This document shows positions 25,127 to 33,627 of a stretch of DNA of 64,000 nt, in pieces. Source of the DNA: Acetobacterium woodii DSM 1030 (lineage in GTDB: Bacteria; Bacillota; Clostridia; Eubacteriales; Eubacteriaceae); the NCBI RefSeq assembly GCF_000247605.1, contig NC_016894.1:1725732-1789731 (forward strand), read 5' to 3'. The translations under genes were made by a program, and so were the position numbers. Within the stretch, counting starts at the first letter, position 1. The number at the start of each line of letters is the position of its first letter. The notes beneath the pieces were generated by a model. That model was not told the DNA's origin. It searched no databases and worked only from the letters and a program-made list of their open reading frames with translations.

Positions 25127-27415
25127 ATGGATATGATGACACTTGAAAATTTGAAAAAAAAATGTACCAGAGATGAACCGGTATTTTGTACAAACCAGTG
25201 CCCTCTTAGTGTTGACGTAAAAAAACTGGCGGCCAGGATTGCTTCAGGAGATTTTCAAGGGGCTTATAAATATTATAGCAGTCAGGTGATTTTTCCGGAG
25301 ATTATCAGCAGACTTTGTGATAAACCCTGCCAAACAGTTTGTTTAAGATCAAAAATAGATGAAGTAGTAGCGGTTAAAAACCTAGAGCAGGCTTGTTGTG
25401 ATTACGTTGATACAAAAGAAACGTCCCAATATTACATCTCCCGAAAAAATAAACATATCGCCGTTATCGGGGGAGGACTTGGCGGATTGAGTTGCGCTGT
25501 TAAATTAGCTAGAAAAGGCTATGCGGTTGATCTATATGAAGAAAAAGATGGTTTGGGAGGATATTTAAGGGAATCAGAAAATTTGATTCCACTCCAGATT
25601 ATCGAAAAAGAATTAGCCCGAATCATTCAGAAAGAAGAGATCAGACTGCATTTAGGCACGAAAATAAACACCCTTGATGAAATTGAATGTGACGCGCTTT
25701 ACATTGCAACAGGATGGGACGGTAATGGCTTTGGCTTAAAACCAGGATTTGATCCAGTTTCTCTGGGCACATTGAGGAAGGGCGCGTTTATTAGTGGAAG
25801 CATAATGAAGCGAAGCGAAAGTTCAGTTTTAATTCCGGTGCGGGAAGGGATTCGGGTTGCGCAAGCGATTGAAAATTATTTAAAAATTGGAACAATGGGC
25901 GGGATGGCCGGCTGTCATGAGGTGGTTCCATCACGACTCAGCGTGGATATCGATGGGGTGGTGTTTGAAAAGCAGATAGTGGCTGAAAATCAAGAATCAT
26001 ACACGATACCGGAAGCGATAGCAGAGGCAAAAAGATGTCTTCAATGCGGGTGTGATATGTGCATGAATTCCTGTGAGATGTTGTCGTTTTTTGAAAAAAA
26101 TCCTAAAAAAATCATCGATGATGTTGAAGCTTCGATGAATATCGTAAAAGCATTTACGACAAATATTGCTTCCCGGGAAATTAACTCTTGTAATACCTGT
26201 GGTTTATGTAAAGAGGTGTGTCCGGAAAATATTGATTTTGAAGAATTGTTTATGTCCAGTCGAAGAGTTCTGCACAAAGGTGGCAAGCTACCACTGGCTT
26301 TTCACGATTTTTGGATGCGGGATATGGAATTTTCCAACTCGGAAGAAGCATTTGTGATGATAAATGCCAATGGCGGCGATAAAAGCAGTTATCTTTTTTT
26401 TTCAGGGTGTCAGCTGGGAGGCTCTGATCCGAATTATGTCATCAATGCCTATACCTATCTAAAAAAGCATCTTGAGGAAGAACCAGCGATGATGATTGGA
26501 TGTTGTGGTGCCCCGGCGCAGTGGGCCGGCAGAGAAGATGAACATCGGGCAGTAATTGATTGGATCAGAAATATTTGGGAAAATCAGGGAAGACCGGAAG
26601 TAATTTTGGCCTGTCCTTCCTGTCGGAAAATGTTTGAAAAATATCTGCCTGAAATACAAGTGCAATCGCTTTGGCAGGTAATGGCAGCGCAGGAAAATAG
26701 TGTAAATAAAAGCGTTGCAAGTAAAAAAATGACGATATTTGATCCTTGTGCCAGCCGCTATGATCCAGAAACTCAGAATAGTATAAGAATTATTCTAAAA
26801 AATTCAGGCTACGAGCTGGAGGAATTGCCTTATTACCCCGGGAAGGTTCAATGTTGTGGTTATGGGGGCCAGATTCAGGCAGTAAATAGGCCTCTTTTTG
26901 ATAAAATTGTGAAGATTCGGGTCGAAGCGACAACGCATGATTATGTTACCTATTGTACCAATTGTCGAGACACTTTTGCAGCCGCTGGCAAATCAGCGGT
27001 TCATATTCTTGATTTGCTCTTTAGTGACGATATCACGGCCAGCGCAGCCAGAAAACCACCGACGTTGACTCAGCGTAGAGAAAACCGGATTAAGCTAAAA
27101 AAGGTGCTTGAGACAGAAAGAGAAGGAATGAAAATGGCGTCCGAAGATAAGCCGATAAAGAAAATCAAGGTCTTTATTGCCCCGGAAGTTTATAATAAAA
27201 TGGACCGAAGTTTTATTTTAAAGGAAGATGTTCAGAGGACGATCGAGTATTGCGAATCAACCGAGAAAAAGATCATGGATATGTCAACCGGGAATTTTAT
27301 CGGTCATCTCCAGGATGGAAACATCACCTTTTGGGTTATATACAAACCTGAAAGAGATGGATTCCGGTTGGAAACTGTTTATAGTCATCGGCTCGTAATA
27401 GAGGAGGGCTTGTGA
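25127..27415 (+). CDS. Pyridine nucleotide-disulfide oxidoreductase / CCG dicluster-binding fusion protein
   Basis: A 762-residue modular redox protein. In order: a GltD-type N-terminal Fe-S domain (CTNQCP...CDKPCQTVC, about 1-90), an FAD/NAD-binding domain starting at VIGGGLGGLS (about 108), two Cys clusters (CLQCGCDMC and CNTCGLCKEVCPEN, about 305-370), two CCG domains (CCGAPAQWAG and CCGYGGQ), and an 80-residue C-terminal domain. This matches the architecture of the protein encoded beside Mop in Desulfovibrio (DVU_1558 family), and likely moves electrons between the aldehyde oxidoreductase and NAD(P) or a quinone- or disulfide-like acceptor. It overlaps the next gene by one base. Confidence 0.85.
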   Translation: MDMMTLENLKKKCTRDEPVFCTNQCPLSVDVKKLAARIASGDFQGAYKYYSSQVIFPEIISRLCDKPCQTVCLRSKIDEVVAVKNLEQACCDYVDTKETSQYYISRKNKHIAVIGGGLGGLSCAVKLARKGYAVDLYEEKDGLGGYLRESENLIPLQIIEKELARIIQKEEIRLHLGTKINTLDEIECDALYIATGWDGNGFGLKPGFDPVSLGTLRKGAFISGSIMKRSESSVLIPVREGIRVAQAIENYLKIGTMGGMAGCHEVVPSRLSVDIDGVVFEKQIVAENQESYTIPEAIAEAKRCLQCGCDMCMNSCEMLSFFEKNPKKIIDDVEASMNIVKAFTTNIASREINSCNTCGLCKEVCPENIDFEELFMSSRRVLHKGGKLPLAFHDFWMRDMEFSNSEEAFVMINANGGDKSSYLFFSGCQLGGSDPNYVINAYTYLKKHLEEEPAMMIGCCGAPAQWAGREDEHRAVIDWIRNIWENQGRPEVILACPSCRKMFEKYLPEIQVQSLWQVMAAQENSVNKSVASKKMTIFDPCASRYDPETQNSIRIILKNSGYELEELPYYPGKVQCCGYGGQIQAVNRPLFDKIVKIRVEATTHDYVTYCTNCRDTFAAAGKSAVHILDLLFSDDITASAARKPPTLTQRRENRIKLKKVLETEREGMKMASEDKPIKKIKVFIAPEVYNKMDRSFILKEDVQRTIEYCESTEKKIMDMSTGNFIGHLQDGNITFWVIYKPERDGFRLETVYSHRLVIEEGL

Positions 27416-27618
27416 TGAGCGAAGTTGAAAAAAGTTCGACATTAATTTGTCTGAAATGTAATGTTCCGCTAAAAATGCAGACAAATAAATTTTCATATCT
27501 CGGTTTTAATTTTAATACCGAAATCCCAACATGTCCTCGTTGTGGATTGATGTTTTTATCCGAGGAACTGGTTAAGGGAAAGGTAACAGAAGTGGAAAAG
27601 GGGCTTGAAGATAAGTAA
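27415..27618 (+). CDS. Small CxxC redox/zinc-ribbon protein (DVU_1557-like)
   Basis: A 67-residue protein with two Cys pairs, CLKC (about residue 12) and CPRC (about 42), like a zinc ribbon or rubredoxin-type site. Its start overlaps the previous stop (TGATG) and GAGGAGGG lies just upstream, indicating translational coupling. In Desulfovibrio a comparable small redox protein (DVU_1557) follows the same two genes, so it is probably part of the aldehyde oxidoreductase electron-transfer unit. The role is inferred from context. Confidence 0.75.
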   Translation: MSEVEKSSTLICLKCNVPLKMQTNKFSYLGFNFNTEIPTCPRCGLMFLSEELVKGKVTEVEKGLEDK

Positions 27619-27734
27619 ATAATTGGGATGGAAAAATATAATGATCTCAATAAAACTGAAATTACCGGCTAAAAAGCAATGATTATAGAATCGTTAGGAT
27701 TGTCAAAAAGAAAAATCTATGTAGACCTTAAGGC

Positions 27735-27760
27735 CGCAGCATTTTATATAAAATGCTGCG
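27735..27760. repeat. Perfect 26-bp palindrome
   Basis: CGCAGCATTTTAT followed by its exact complement ATAAAATGCTGCG, 26 bases without mismatch, between the CxxC gene and its terminator. No T-run follows. Operator or recombination/hairpin site; nothing more can be said. Confidence 0.6.
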
Positions 27761-27808
27761 ATGAATTGGCAATACTTATTATCTGTCTGCAATTTTATTA
27801 TCCAATAA

Positions 27809-27839
27809 CCGTCAGCTTTCGCTGACGGCTTTTTCGTTT
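27809..27839 (+). terminator. Terminator of the Mop/flavoprotein operon
   Basis: Stem CCGTCAGC/GCTGACGG (27809-27816 with 27821-27828), tetraloop TTTC, then CTTTTTCGTTT. Confidence 0.88.
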
Positions 27840-27888
27840 GCGAGGGATAGGATCGCGTAAACGATCGGAAAGAAGAATGACGGCCTAA

Positions 27889-28413
27889 TTAATACATCAC
27901 CACCATAAAAAAGCCGACTTTTTTATCACCGCCGTTATAGGTCATGTTGAGGCGGCGTGAAAGGGTGACAATGTCCATGCCGCTCCCTTCCATGGAGTAA
28001 CGTTTTTGGTCGGGAAAATGACAGGGTTCATCCGTTTTAGCGGCACAGGGATCGCAGTGGTCGCAGCCACCGGGACCGGCAATCAGCACGGGTTCGTCAG
28101 ATAAGCTCTCGCGCAGGCAGTTAAGCAAGTGGGCAACGGTATGACCACACGCTTCCATCTTTTCGTAGTAATTACCGAGGAACATGATTTTATTTAGAAT
28201 AATTGCTTGTTTATAGGCGGTAAAGCGGTTGCGGTTTTTTTGCATATCGCCGGACAGCGGTGGACATGAATGGTTTTTTCCGTAATTGCCGCAAGTATTG
28301 GCTTTGCAACTGGCAAATACATCCTCACTAAAGATCAGCTCCGTGGCTTCGATTTCCCGGTATTCATCAAATCCGACGGCCTCAATGGCCGCGATAATTT
28401 TTTCTCGTAACAT
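27889..28413 (-). CDS. DUF2284 family Cys-rich metal-binding protein
   Basis: A 174-residue protein with the DUF2284 pattern: CKANTCGNYGKNHSCPP near residue 35-52 and GGCDHCDPCAAKTDEPCHFP near 115-135, ending in a MEGSGMDIVTL segment. The Cys spacing suggests Fe-S clusters or zinc. Members occur in anaerobes, often near methyltransferase or Fe-S genes, but none has an assigned reaction that I know. AAAGGAAAAAAAG precedes ATG 28413. It stands alone, convergent with the Mop operon. Confidence 0.82.
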   Translation of the reverse strand: MLREKIIAAIEAVGFDEYREIEATELIFSEDVFASCKANTCGNYGKNHSCPPLSGDMQKNRNRFTAYKQAIILNKIMFLGNYYEKMEACGHTVAHLLNCLRESLSDEPVLIAGPGGCDHCDPCAAKTDEPCHFPDQKRYSMEGSGMDIVTLSRRLNMTYNGGDKKVGFFMVVMY

Positions 28414-28589
28414 CTTTTTTTCCTTTCGTCTGGCAGCTTTGTTTTTATTTTATCCGATTGTCTTCGTTTTCACCAGTAGAAAAATTTGTATTGAGTAAGT
28501 ATTTTTCGGTGTTAATAGTAAAAGCCGGTTCAAATACCTTAAGATATTTTCATTTGTAAATCTGGTAGGATATTAAAATATCTTATCGC

Positions 28590-28756
28590 TAATGGCGAAA
28601 TTAAAAAATATCGAACAACGGTTGCTTTGGGTGCAGTTTCCACAAACAATTTTGTAACGTGTAGGCGAACAGTTCATCGAACTGTCCGCCGTACCGTGTA
28701 GAAATTGTTTCGTGCGAAACTGGGCCCAAAGCTCACGGCATTTTTGCAATTACCTA
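28590..28756. mobile_element. MITE-like palindromic element, family 1, full length
   Basis: A full copy in the same orientation as that at 15037, with the central hairpin (GCGAACAGTTC/GAACTGTCCGC) and both outer arms. The flanks AAAATATCTTAT (left) and AAAATATTATAT (right) agree at 10 of 12 positions, a decayed target duplication. It lies immediately before the ribosome binding site of the TetR gene. Confidence 0.85.
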
Positions 28757-28785
28757 AAATATTATATTCAAAGGAGAATATCTAA

Positions 28786-29370
28786 ATGTCACAGACAACC
28801 AAGCGCGCGTTAGAAGCATCACTTAAAAATCTTTTACGGAAAAAACCACTTAATAAAATTACAATCGGAGATATTGCTAATGATTGCGGAATTAACCGAA
28901 TGACTTTTTATTATCACTTCAAAGATATCTATGATTTAGTAGAATGGTCATGCATGGAGGAAGCCGCACGAGCCATTGACGGGAAAAAAACTTATCAGAC
29001 CTGGCAACAGGGATTTTTGCAGACATTTCAGATGGTGCTTGAGAACAAATCGTTTATTACCAATGTTTACCATTCAATCAGCCGCGAACAAATCGAAGTT
29101 TATTTGTACACTGTTACTTATGATTTATTAATTGGCGTGGTGGAAGAAGAAGCGGTCGGTTTGAATGTTACCGAGTCGGATAAAAGTTTTATCGCTAATT
29201 TTTATAAATTTGCCTTTGTTGGTTTATTATTGGATTGGATCAAAAAAGATATGCAGGAAGATCCGCAAGAAATTATTGATCGGCTCAGTACCTTGGTTTA
29301 TGGCGATGTTTCAAGAGCTTTAAAAAGATATCAAAAAGACAAATCTTATCAAATTCCTCATAATGATTAA
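28786..29370 (+). CDS. TetR-family transcriptional regulator (DhaS-like)
   Basis: A 194-residue TetR-type repressor. The N-terminal helix-turn-helix (TIGDIANDCGINRMTFYYHF, about residues 24-43) is followed by an all-helical ligand domain of the type seen in DhaS-like regulators. AAGGAG precedes ATG 28786. It is 137 bases upstream of, and co-directional with, the oleate hydratase gene, which is its probable target. The leader contains a MITE-like element. Confidence 0.88.
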   Translation: MSQTTKRALEASLKNLLRKKPLNKITIGDIANDCGINRMTFYYHFKDIYDLVEWSCMEEAARAIDGKKTYQTWQQGFLQTFQMVLENKSFITNVYHSISREQIEVYLYTVTYDLLIGVVEEEAVGLNVTESDKSFIANFYKFAFVGLLLDWIKKDMQEDPQEIIDRLSTLVYGDVSRALKRYQKDKSYQIPHND

Positions 29371-29507
29371 AAATCAGACAATATTACCGACTTGATGTAA
29401 CTTTTATCATATCCATTGTTTTGTTTATTGTAACAAAAACAGAAAAATCTATAATGGTAAGTATAAAAGAAATCAAACACAAATCAAACACAAATGGAGG
29501 TAATATT

Positions 29508-31283
29508 ATGTATTATTCAAAAGGAAATTATGAATCACTGGCACGACCTGAAAAACCACAAGGCGTTGAACGTAAATCAGCTTATTTAATTGGTTCCGGA
29601 CTGGCTTCATTGGCCGCCGCCGCTTTTCTTGTTCGCGATGGTCAAATGGACGGCAAAAGAATTCATATTCTTGAAAAGGATGTTCTGCCAGGGGGGGCTT
29701 GTGATGGTTATAAATATAACGATCTTGGTTATGTCATTCGTGGAGGGCGTGAAGTTGATAATCGGTACGAATGTTTGTGGGACTTATTTCATTCCATTCC
29801 ATCATTAGAAACAGCTGATGCCAGTGTCTTAGATGAATTTTATTGGCTTGACAAACATGATCCAAACTCTTCATTGATGCGAGCAACCGTCAATCAAGGC
29901 GAAGATGCTCATACCGATGGAAAGTTTGCCTTATCCGATAAAGCGATGTTAGAAATTGTGAATTTGTTTTTTACCCCGGATGAAGCGCTATATAACAAAC
30001 GCATTTCCGAATTATTTAGTGATGAAGTTTTAAATTCAAATTTCTGGCTGTATTGGCGAACGATGTTTGCTTTTGAAAATTGGCACAGTGCGCTGGAAAT
30101 GAAGCTGTATATCAAACGTTTTATTCATCATATTGGCGGGATGCCTGATTTTACCGCGGTGCGTTTTACAAAATTCAATCAATATGAATCATTGATTCAG
30201 CCCTTAGTTAAGTATTTAGAAGATCATAATGTGCAGTTTCATTATGGTACTAATGTGAAAAATATAATTTTTGATACTAAAACAGATAAAAAAATCGCGA
30301 CGCGAATCGAGATCACCCGCGATAATAATGAAGAACACATTGATTTAACCGAAAATGATCTGGTATTTATAACCAATGGCGGTTGTGTCGAAAATTCATC
30401 ACTGGGGGATCAAAATACGCCGGCAACCTTCAACAAAGAAATAAAACAAGGCGGCGGCTGGGATATGTGGCGTAAGATTGCAGCTCAAGACCCCTCTTTT
30501 GGGCATCCCGATAAATTCTGTTATGATGCCGAACAAAGCAATTGGATGTCAGCAACGGTAACGACGTTGGATGATCGGATTCCGCCTTATATCCAGAATA
30601 TTTGCAAGCGCGATCCTTTTAGTGGCAAGGTAGTTACGGGTGGGATTGTTACAGCTAAGGATTCAAACTGGTTGCTTAGTTGGACATTCAATCGTCAGCC
30701 ACATTTTAAAACTCAACCAAAAGATCAGTTAGTCGGCTGGGTCTATGGTTTATTTACCGACAAACCCGGTAATTTTGTCAAAAAATCCATGCGTGAATGT
30801 ACCGGTAAAGAAATCTGTATGGAATGGCTGTATCATATCGGTGTTCCTGTCAATGAAATTGAAGAAATGGCAGAACGCAGTGCCAATACGATCCCTTGCA
30901 TGATGCCTTACATTACGGCTTTCTTTATGCCGCGAGAAGCGGGAGACCGACCCAATGTTATTCCTGAAGGAAGTGTGAATTTCGCTTTCTTGGGTCAATT
31001 TGCAGAAACCGTTCGTGATACCATCTTTACCATTGAATACTCTGTTCGTACGGCAATGGAAAGTGTTTATACGCTTTTAGATATTGATCGTGGGGTACCG
31101 GAAGTTTGGGGCAGTACTTATGATGTTCGTGATTTACTTAATGCTACCGCATGCTTGGGCGATGGTAAAAAGCTAACCGATTTGGACTTAGATCCAAATA
31201 AAAAAGCAATGATCATGGCGGTACTTAGTAAGATTAAGGGAACGGATATTGAAAAACTGCTCGTAGCGTACAAATTAATTTAA
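29508..31283 (+). CDS. ohyA: Oleate hydratase (fatty-acid double-bond hydratase)
   Basis: A 591-residue FAD-dependent hydratase that adds water to cis-9 unsaturated fatty acids to give 10-hydroxy acids; members detoxify free unsaturated fatty acids. The N-terminal FAD motif GSGLASLAAAAFLVRDG and the family blocks GGACDG, GYVIRGGREVDNRYECLWDL, FITNGGCVENSSLGD and MMPYITAFFMPREAGDRP are all present, and the length matches the family. ATG 29508 has TGGAGG upstream; an earlier in-frame TTG-type extension lacks family similarity. A TetR gene precedes it and a strong terminator follows. Confidence 0.95.
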   Translation: MYYSKGNYESLARPEKPQGVERKSAYLIGSGLASLAAAAFLVRDGQMDGKRIHILEKDVLPGGACDGYKYNDLGYVIRGGREVDNRYECLWDLFHSIPSLETADASVLDEFYWLDKHDPNSSLMRATVNQGEDAHTDGKFALSDKAMLEIVNLFFTPDEALYNKRISELFSDEVLNSNFWLYWRTMFAFENWHSALEMKLYIKRFIHHIGGMPDFTAVRFTKFNQYESLIQPLVKYLEDHNVQFHYGTNVKNIIFDTKTDKKIATRIEITRDNNEEHIDLTENDLVFITNGGCVENSSLGDQNTPATFNKEIKQGGGWDMWRKIAAQDPSFGHPDKFCYDAEQSNWMSATVTTLDDRIPPYIQNICKRDPFSGKVVTGGIVTAKDSNWLLSWTFNRQPHFKTQPKDQLVGWVYGLFTDKPGNFVKKSMRECTGKEICMEWLYHIGVPVNEIEEMAERSANTIPCMMPYITAFFMPREAGDRPNVIPEGSVNFAFLGQFAETVRDTIFTIEYSVRTAMESVYTLLDIDRGVPEVWGSTYDVRDLLNATACLGDGKKLTDLDLDPNKKAMIMAVLSKIKGTDIEKLLVAYKLI

Positions 31284-31346
31284 TTAAAACACCGACAATA
31301 GCGATTTAGCAAAATAAGATCTGAAAATTGATATAAACTAAATAAT

Positions 31347-31386
31347 CCTAAAACAGGCAAGAGCATTGGTTCTTGCCTGTTTTAGG
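31347..31386. terminator. Bidirectional terminator between oleate hydratase and the Cys-rich gene
   Basis: Perfect 16-bp stem (31347-31362 with 31371-31386), 8-base loop, ending in CTGTTTTAGG. Confidence 0.85.
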
Positions 31387-31411
31387 TTAAAAAGTGCCAA
31401 GTATTGAGACG

Positions 31412-31612
31412 TTATTCCTTAATAAATGCACCGTTGGGCATCATATTATCGGCAGGAAGGGTTCCGTTTTTTTCTTTGAAGGCTTTTCGTTTGCATTCGT
31501 TTTGTTTTTCTGTTTTGCAGTACAAATTAATAAATCCCTGGACAGCAAGACTTTTTGAATGATTGTATTTTTTGCAGAAACCACATTTTTGAAGATTAGG
31601 GCACTCAGCCAT
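31412..31612 (-). CDS. Small Cys-rich protein (66 residues) with MMPNG C-terminus
   Basis: ATG 31612 is preceded by AAGGAGGATCATT. The protein has Cys pairs CPNLQKCGFC (start), YC and ECKRK, and ends in NMMPNGAFIKE. This Cys pattern with a C-terminal (M/L)xPNG signature is one I associate with small uncharacterised metal-binding or Fe-S proteins of anaerobes. Monocistronic between two terminators/spacers. Function unknown. Confidence 0.7.
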   Translation of the reverse strand: MAECPNLQKCGFCKKYNHSKSLAVQGFINLYCKTEKQNECKRKAFKEKNGTLPADNMMPNGAFIKE

Positions 31613-31905
31613 AATGATCCTCCTTATCGTTATTAACGCAACTTGACATAGTACATAGCAATAGTTCTTACAAATTATACCGGAATGAATCTGAACGACC
31701 CGTAGTCAAGATTTTTAATAAATTTTTAAATTAGATTAAAAATACTTTGGAATTAAGTGATTAATTTATATTTAGTTTTTTTTATTATTCCCATTGTGCG
31801 GGTAAAAAAACAAAAAAATATGAAAATTCATAAAAAAAACTTGAATCAAATAAAAAATCGTGGAAATTTATAGCTTTGAACAGTTAAGGAAAACCAAAGA
31901 AGAAG

Positions 31906-31933
31906 TTGACAAAGTAATTTAAAGTAAGATAAT
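31906..31933 (+). promoter_or_regulatory. Strong promoter with no conventional gene behind it
   Basis: TTGACA (31906-31911), 16-base spacer, GATAAT (31928-31933). The next 400 bases hold only a 21-codon ORF and a hairpin, so the product is a small RNA or the small peptide. Confidence 0.6.
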
Positions 31934-32145
31934 AGTTTTAAACAATGATTTTTTGAAGTAAAAATAAATAAAAAAACTAATCAATCAAAAAATGCTTTAA
32001 ATGGTTTTTGAATCTTTTTTACATATTTTCTGCCATTTAACCAGGTGTGGATGTACAAAAACAAGCTATTTAGATTGCAATTAATTTAATCCAATTGTTT
32101 TAGTAGAGCGCACAGTGCTGAGGTTGAATATTTGGAGTAATTAAA

Positions 32146-32211
32146 ATGAATTCGATCGTTATTTGCTTAATGATATTAATAATTTGGTTGATTCAATTCG
32201 ATTCAAAATAG
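32146..32211 (+). CDS. Tiny hydrophobic peptide (21 residues), putative
   Basis: ATG 32146 has TTGGAG 10 bases upstream; the 21-residue product is nearly all membrane-type residues (SIVICLMILIIWLIQF) with a charged tail. It lies between the promoter at 31906 and a hairpin at 32234. The size and composition recall type I toxin or small membrane peptides. No homology can be claimed from reading alone. Confidence 0.4.
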   Translation: MNSIVICLMILIIWLIQFDSK

Positions 32212-32233
32212 GAAGAGTGGCAGCTAATCAAGA

Positions 32234-32290
32234 AAGGCAATCGCTAGGGATAAATTTATTTAAAGTTGTGGATTGCCTTGGGTGATTTTT
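32234..32290 (+). terminator. Possible terminator of the small peptide unit
   Basis: Nine-bp stem AAGGCAATC/GATTGCCTT (32234-32242, 32271-32279) with a long 28-base loop, then GGGTGATTTTTTGA. The loop is large, so moderate support. Confidence 0.45.
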
Positions 32291-32358
32291 TGATTATGGG
32301 TTATGAAATAGGTTAAAAAGTTTACGAAAGTATCGTGATCTTTATTGCTGCTTTCCTC

Positions 32359-33627
32359 TTAGGTGACGGGTACCGAGGTTAGATTTTCCAGAAAATCGAC
32401 ACACAAAATGTATTTTTTATTAAGATGTTTAAAAACCCGTGAATAGGTGATGCAAAGACTTCCAGTGGCCATTGATACATAAGGGTCAGTGATGTAAATA
32501 TCTTGTTTTCGTTTAATTAAATTGTAATAGAAATTTTTGATTGAATGGTCGACGCCAATTTTGGCTGAATGGAAAACCAATTTTTCACAGGCCCCAATAT
32601 TTTTTGCGCCGATCGTATCACTAAATTGAATTCCTGATTCATCAAGGATGTAGACACAATCGATTGAATCGGCATGATCGATACAATTTAGGAGTTGAAC
32701 GTTAAATTCGGCAGGCGTATCGACTATGATAAGGGCCTTTATTATTCCATTTACGATGTGGGTATAGTTTAAACATTTTTGATTATATGCTTCCAGTTCT
32801 TTAAGTAAAAGAGCTTTGTATTCGCCAACAACATCAGTTGCCTTATTAATGAGCGTCTCATTGCCAATAAAATGTTCCTGGGGTTTTGAAAAATAAAACC
32901 CTTGAATAACTTGACCGCCGAGTTTCAACACTTGAATCGCTTCATTTTTAGTTTCCACGCCTTCAGCAATAATTAAAGAACCAATTTTATTGGCTAAATT
33001 AACAAGTGATTTAAAAACTTCCTGTTTATGATAAATACAATCCATATTCTGGATAATTGATCGATCAATTTTAATGATGTCCGGTTTTAATTCGGCAACA
33101 CGATCCATATTTGAAAAACCAGCACCAACATCGTCGAGCGCGATTAGGTAGCCATAGCTTTTATAGGTATTGACAAATTGAGTAAGTTTTAAGGTGTCTT
33201 GAGCTTTGGACTCATTTATTTCAATGACGATATTTTTGCTGTTTAAACCAATTTTTTTGACCTGCTCGTTTAAATAATCGGAGCCACCGACATTATCAAT
33301 AATAGCGGTATCGAGGTTTAAAAATAATAGCAGTTCTGGATCGGATTGATAAAAGTGCTGAAATGCGGTCAGCACTTTATCCCGGCAGGCACGATCAAGT
33401 TCGGTGGCCAGGTTTTCTTTATAAGCACTTTCAAAAAGAAGCAGCGGGGATATAAATTCGGTGGTGGCGGGTTTAATGCCCCGGATCAAGCCTTCGAGAC
33501 CGATTATTTTCTTAGCCGTTACCGATATAATGGGTTGAAAATAAGCGACTAAATTTTTTGTTTGAACGATTTCATAAATATCAATTTTTTCTTCTGAAAT
33601 CGAATTTTCTTGATTTGATATACGCAA
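32359..33627 (-). CDS. EAL-domain c-di-GMP phosphodiesterase with C-terminal sensor domain
   Basis: A 422-residue protein. The EAL domain (about 15-250) keeps the catalytic signatures: ExLxR as EGLIRG, IEINES, the DD pair as ALDDVGAGFSN, KIDRSI, AEGVE and QGFYFSKP. The C-terminal 150 residues form a separate domain that looks like the PDC/YkuI-C-type sensor found in some soluble EAL proteins. It should hydrolyse c-di-GMP to pGpG. The start is a TTG at 33627 with TTGGAG 8 bases upstream. It is divergent from the split dinB gene. Confidence 0.88.
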   Translation of the reverse strand: MRISNQENSISEEKIDIYEIVQTKNLVAYFQPIISVTAKKIIGLEGLIRGIKPATTEFISPLLLFESAYKENLATELDRACRDKVLTAFQHFYQSDPELLLFLNLDTAIIDNVGGSDYLNEQVKKIGLNSKNIVIEINESKAQDTLKLTQFVNTYKSYGYLIALDDVGAGFSNMDRVAELKPDIIKIDRSIIQNMDCIYHKQEVFKSLVNLANKIGSLIIAEGVETKNEAIQVLKLGGQVIQGFYFSKPQEHFIGNETLINKATDVVGEYKALLLKELEAYNQKCLNYTHIVNGIIKALIIVDTPAEFNVQLLNCIDHADSIDCVYILDESGIQFSDTIGAKNIGACEKLVFHSAKIGVDHSIKNFYYNLIKRKQDIYITDPYVSMATGSLCITYSRVFKHLNKKYILCVDFLENLTSVPVT

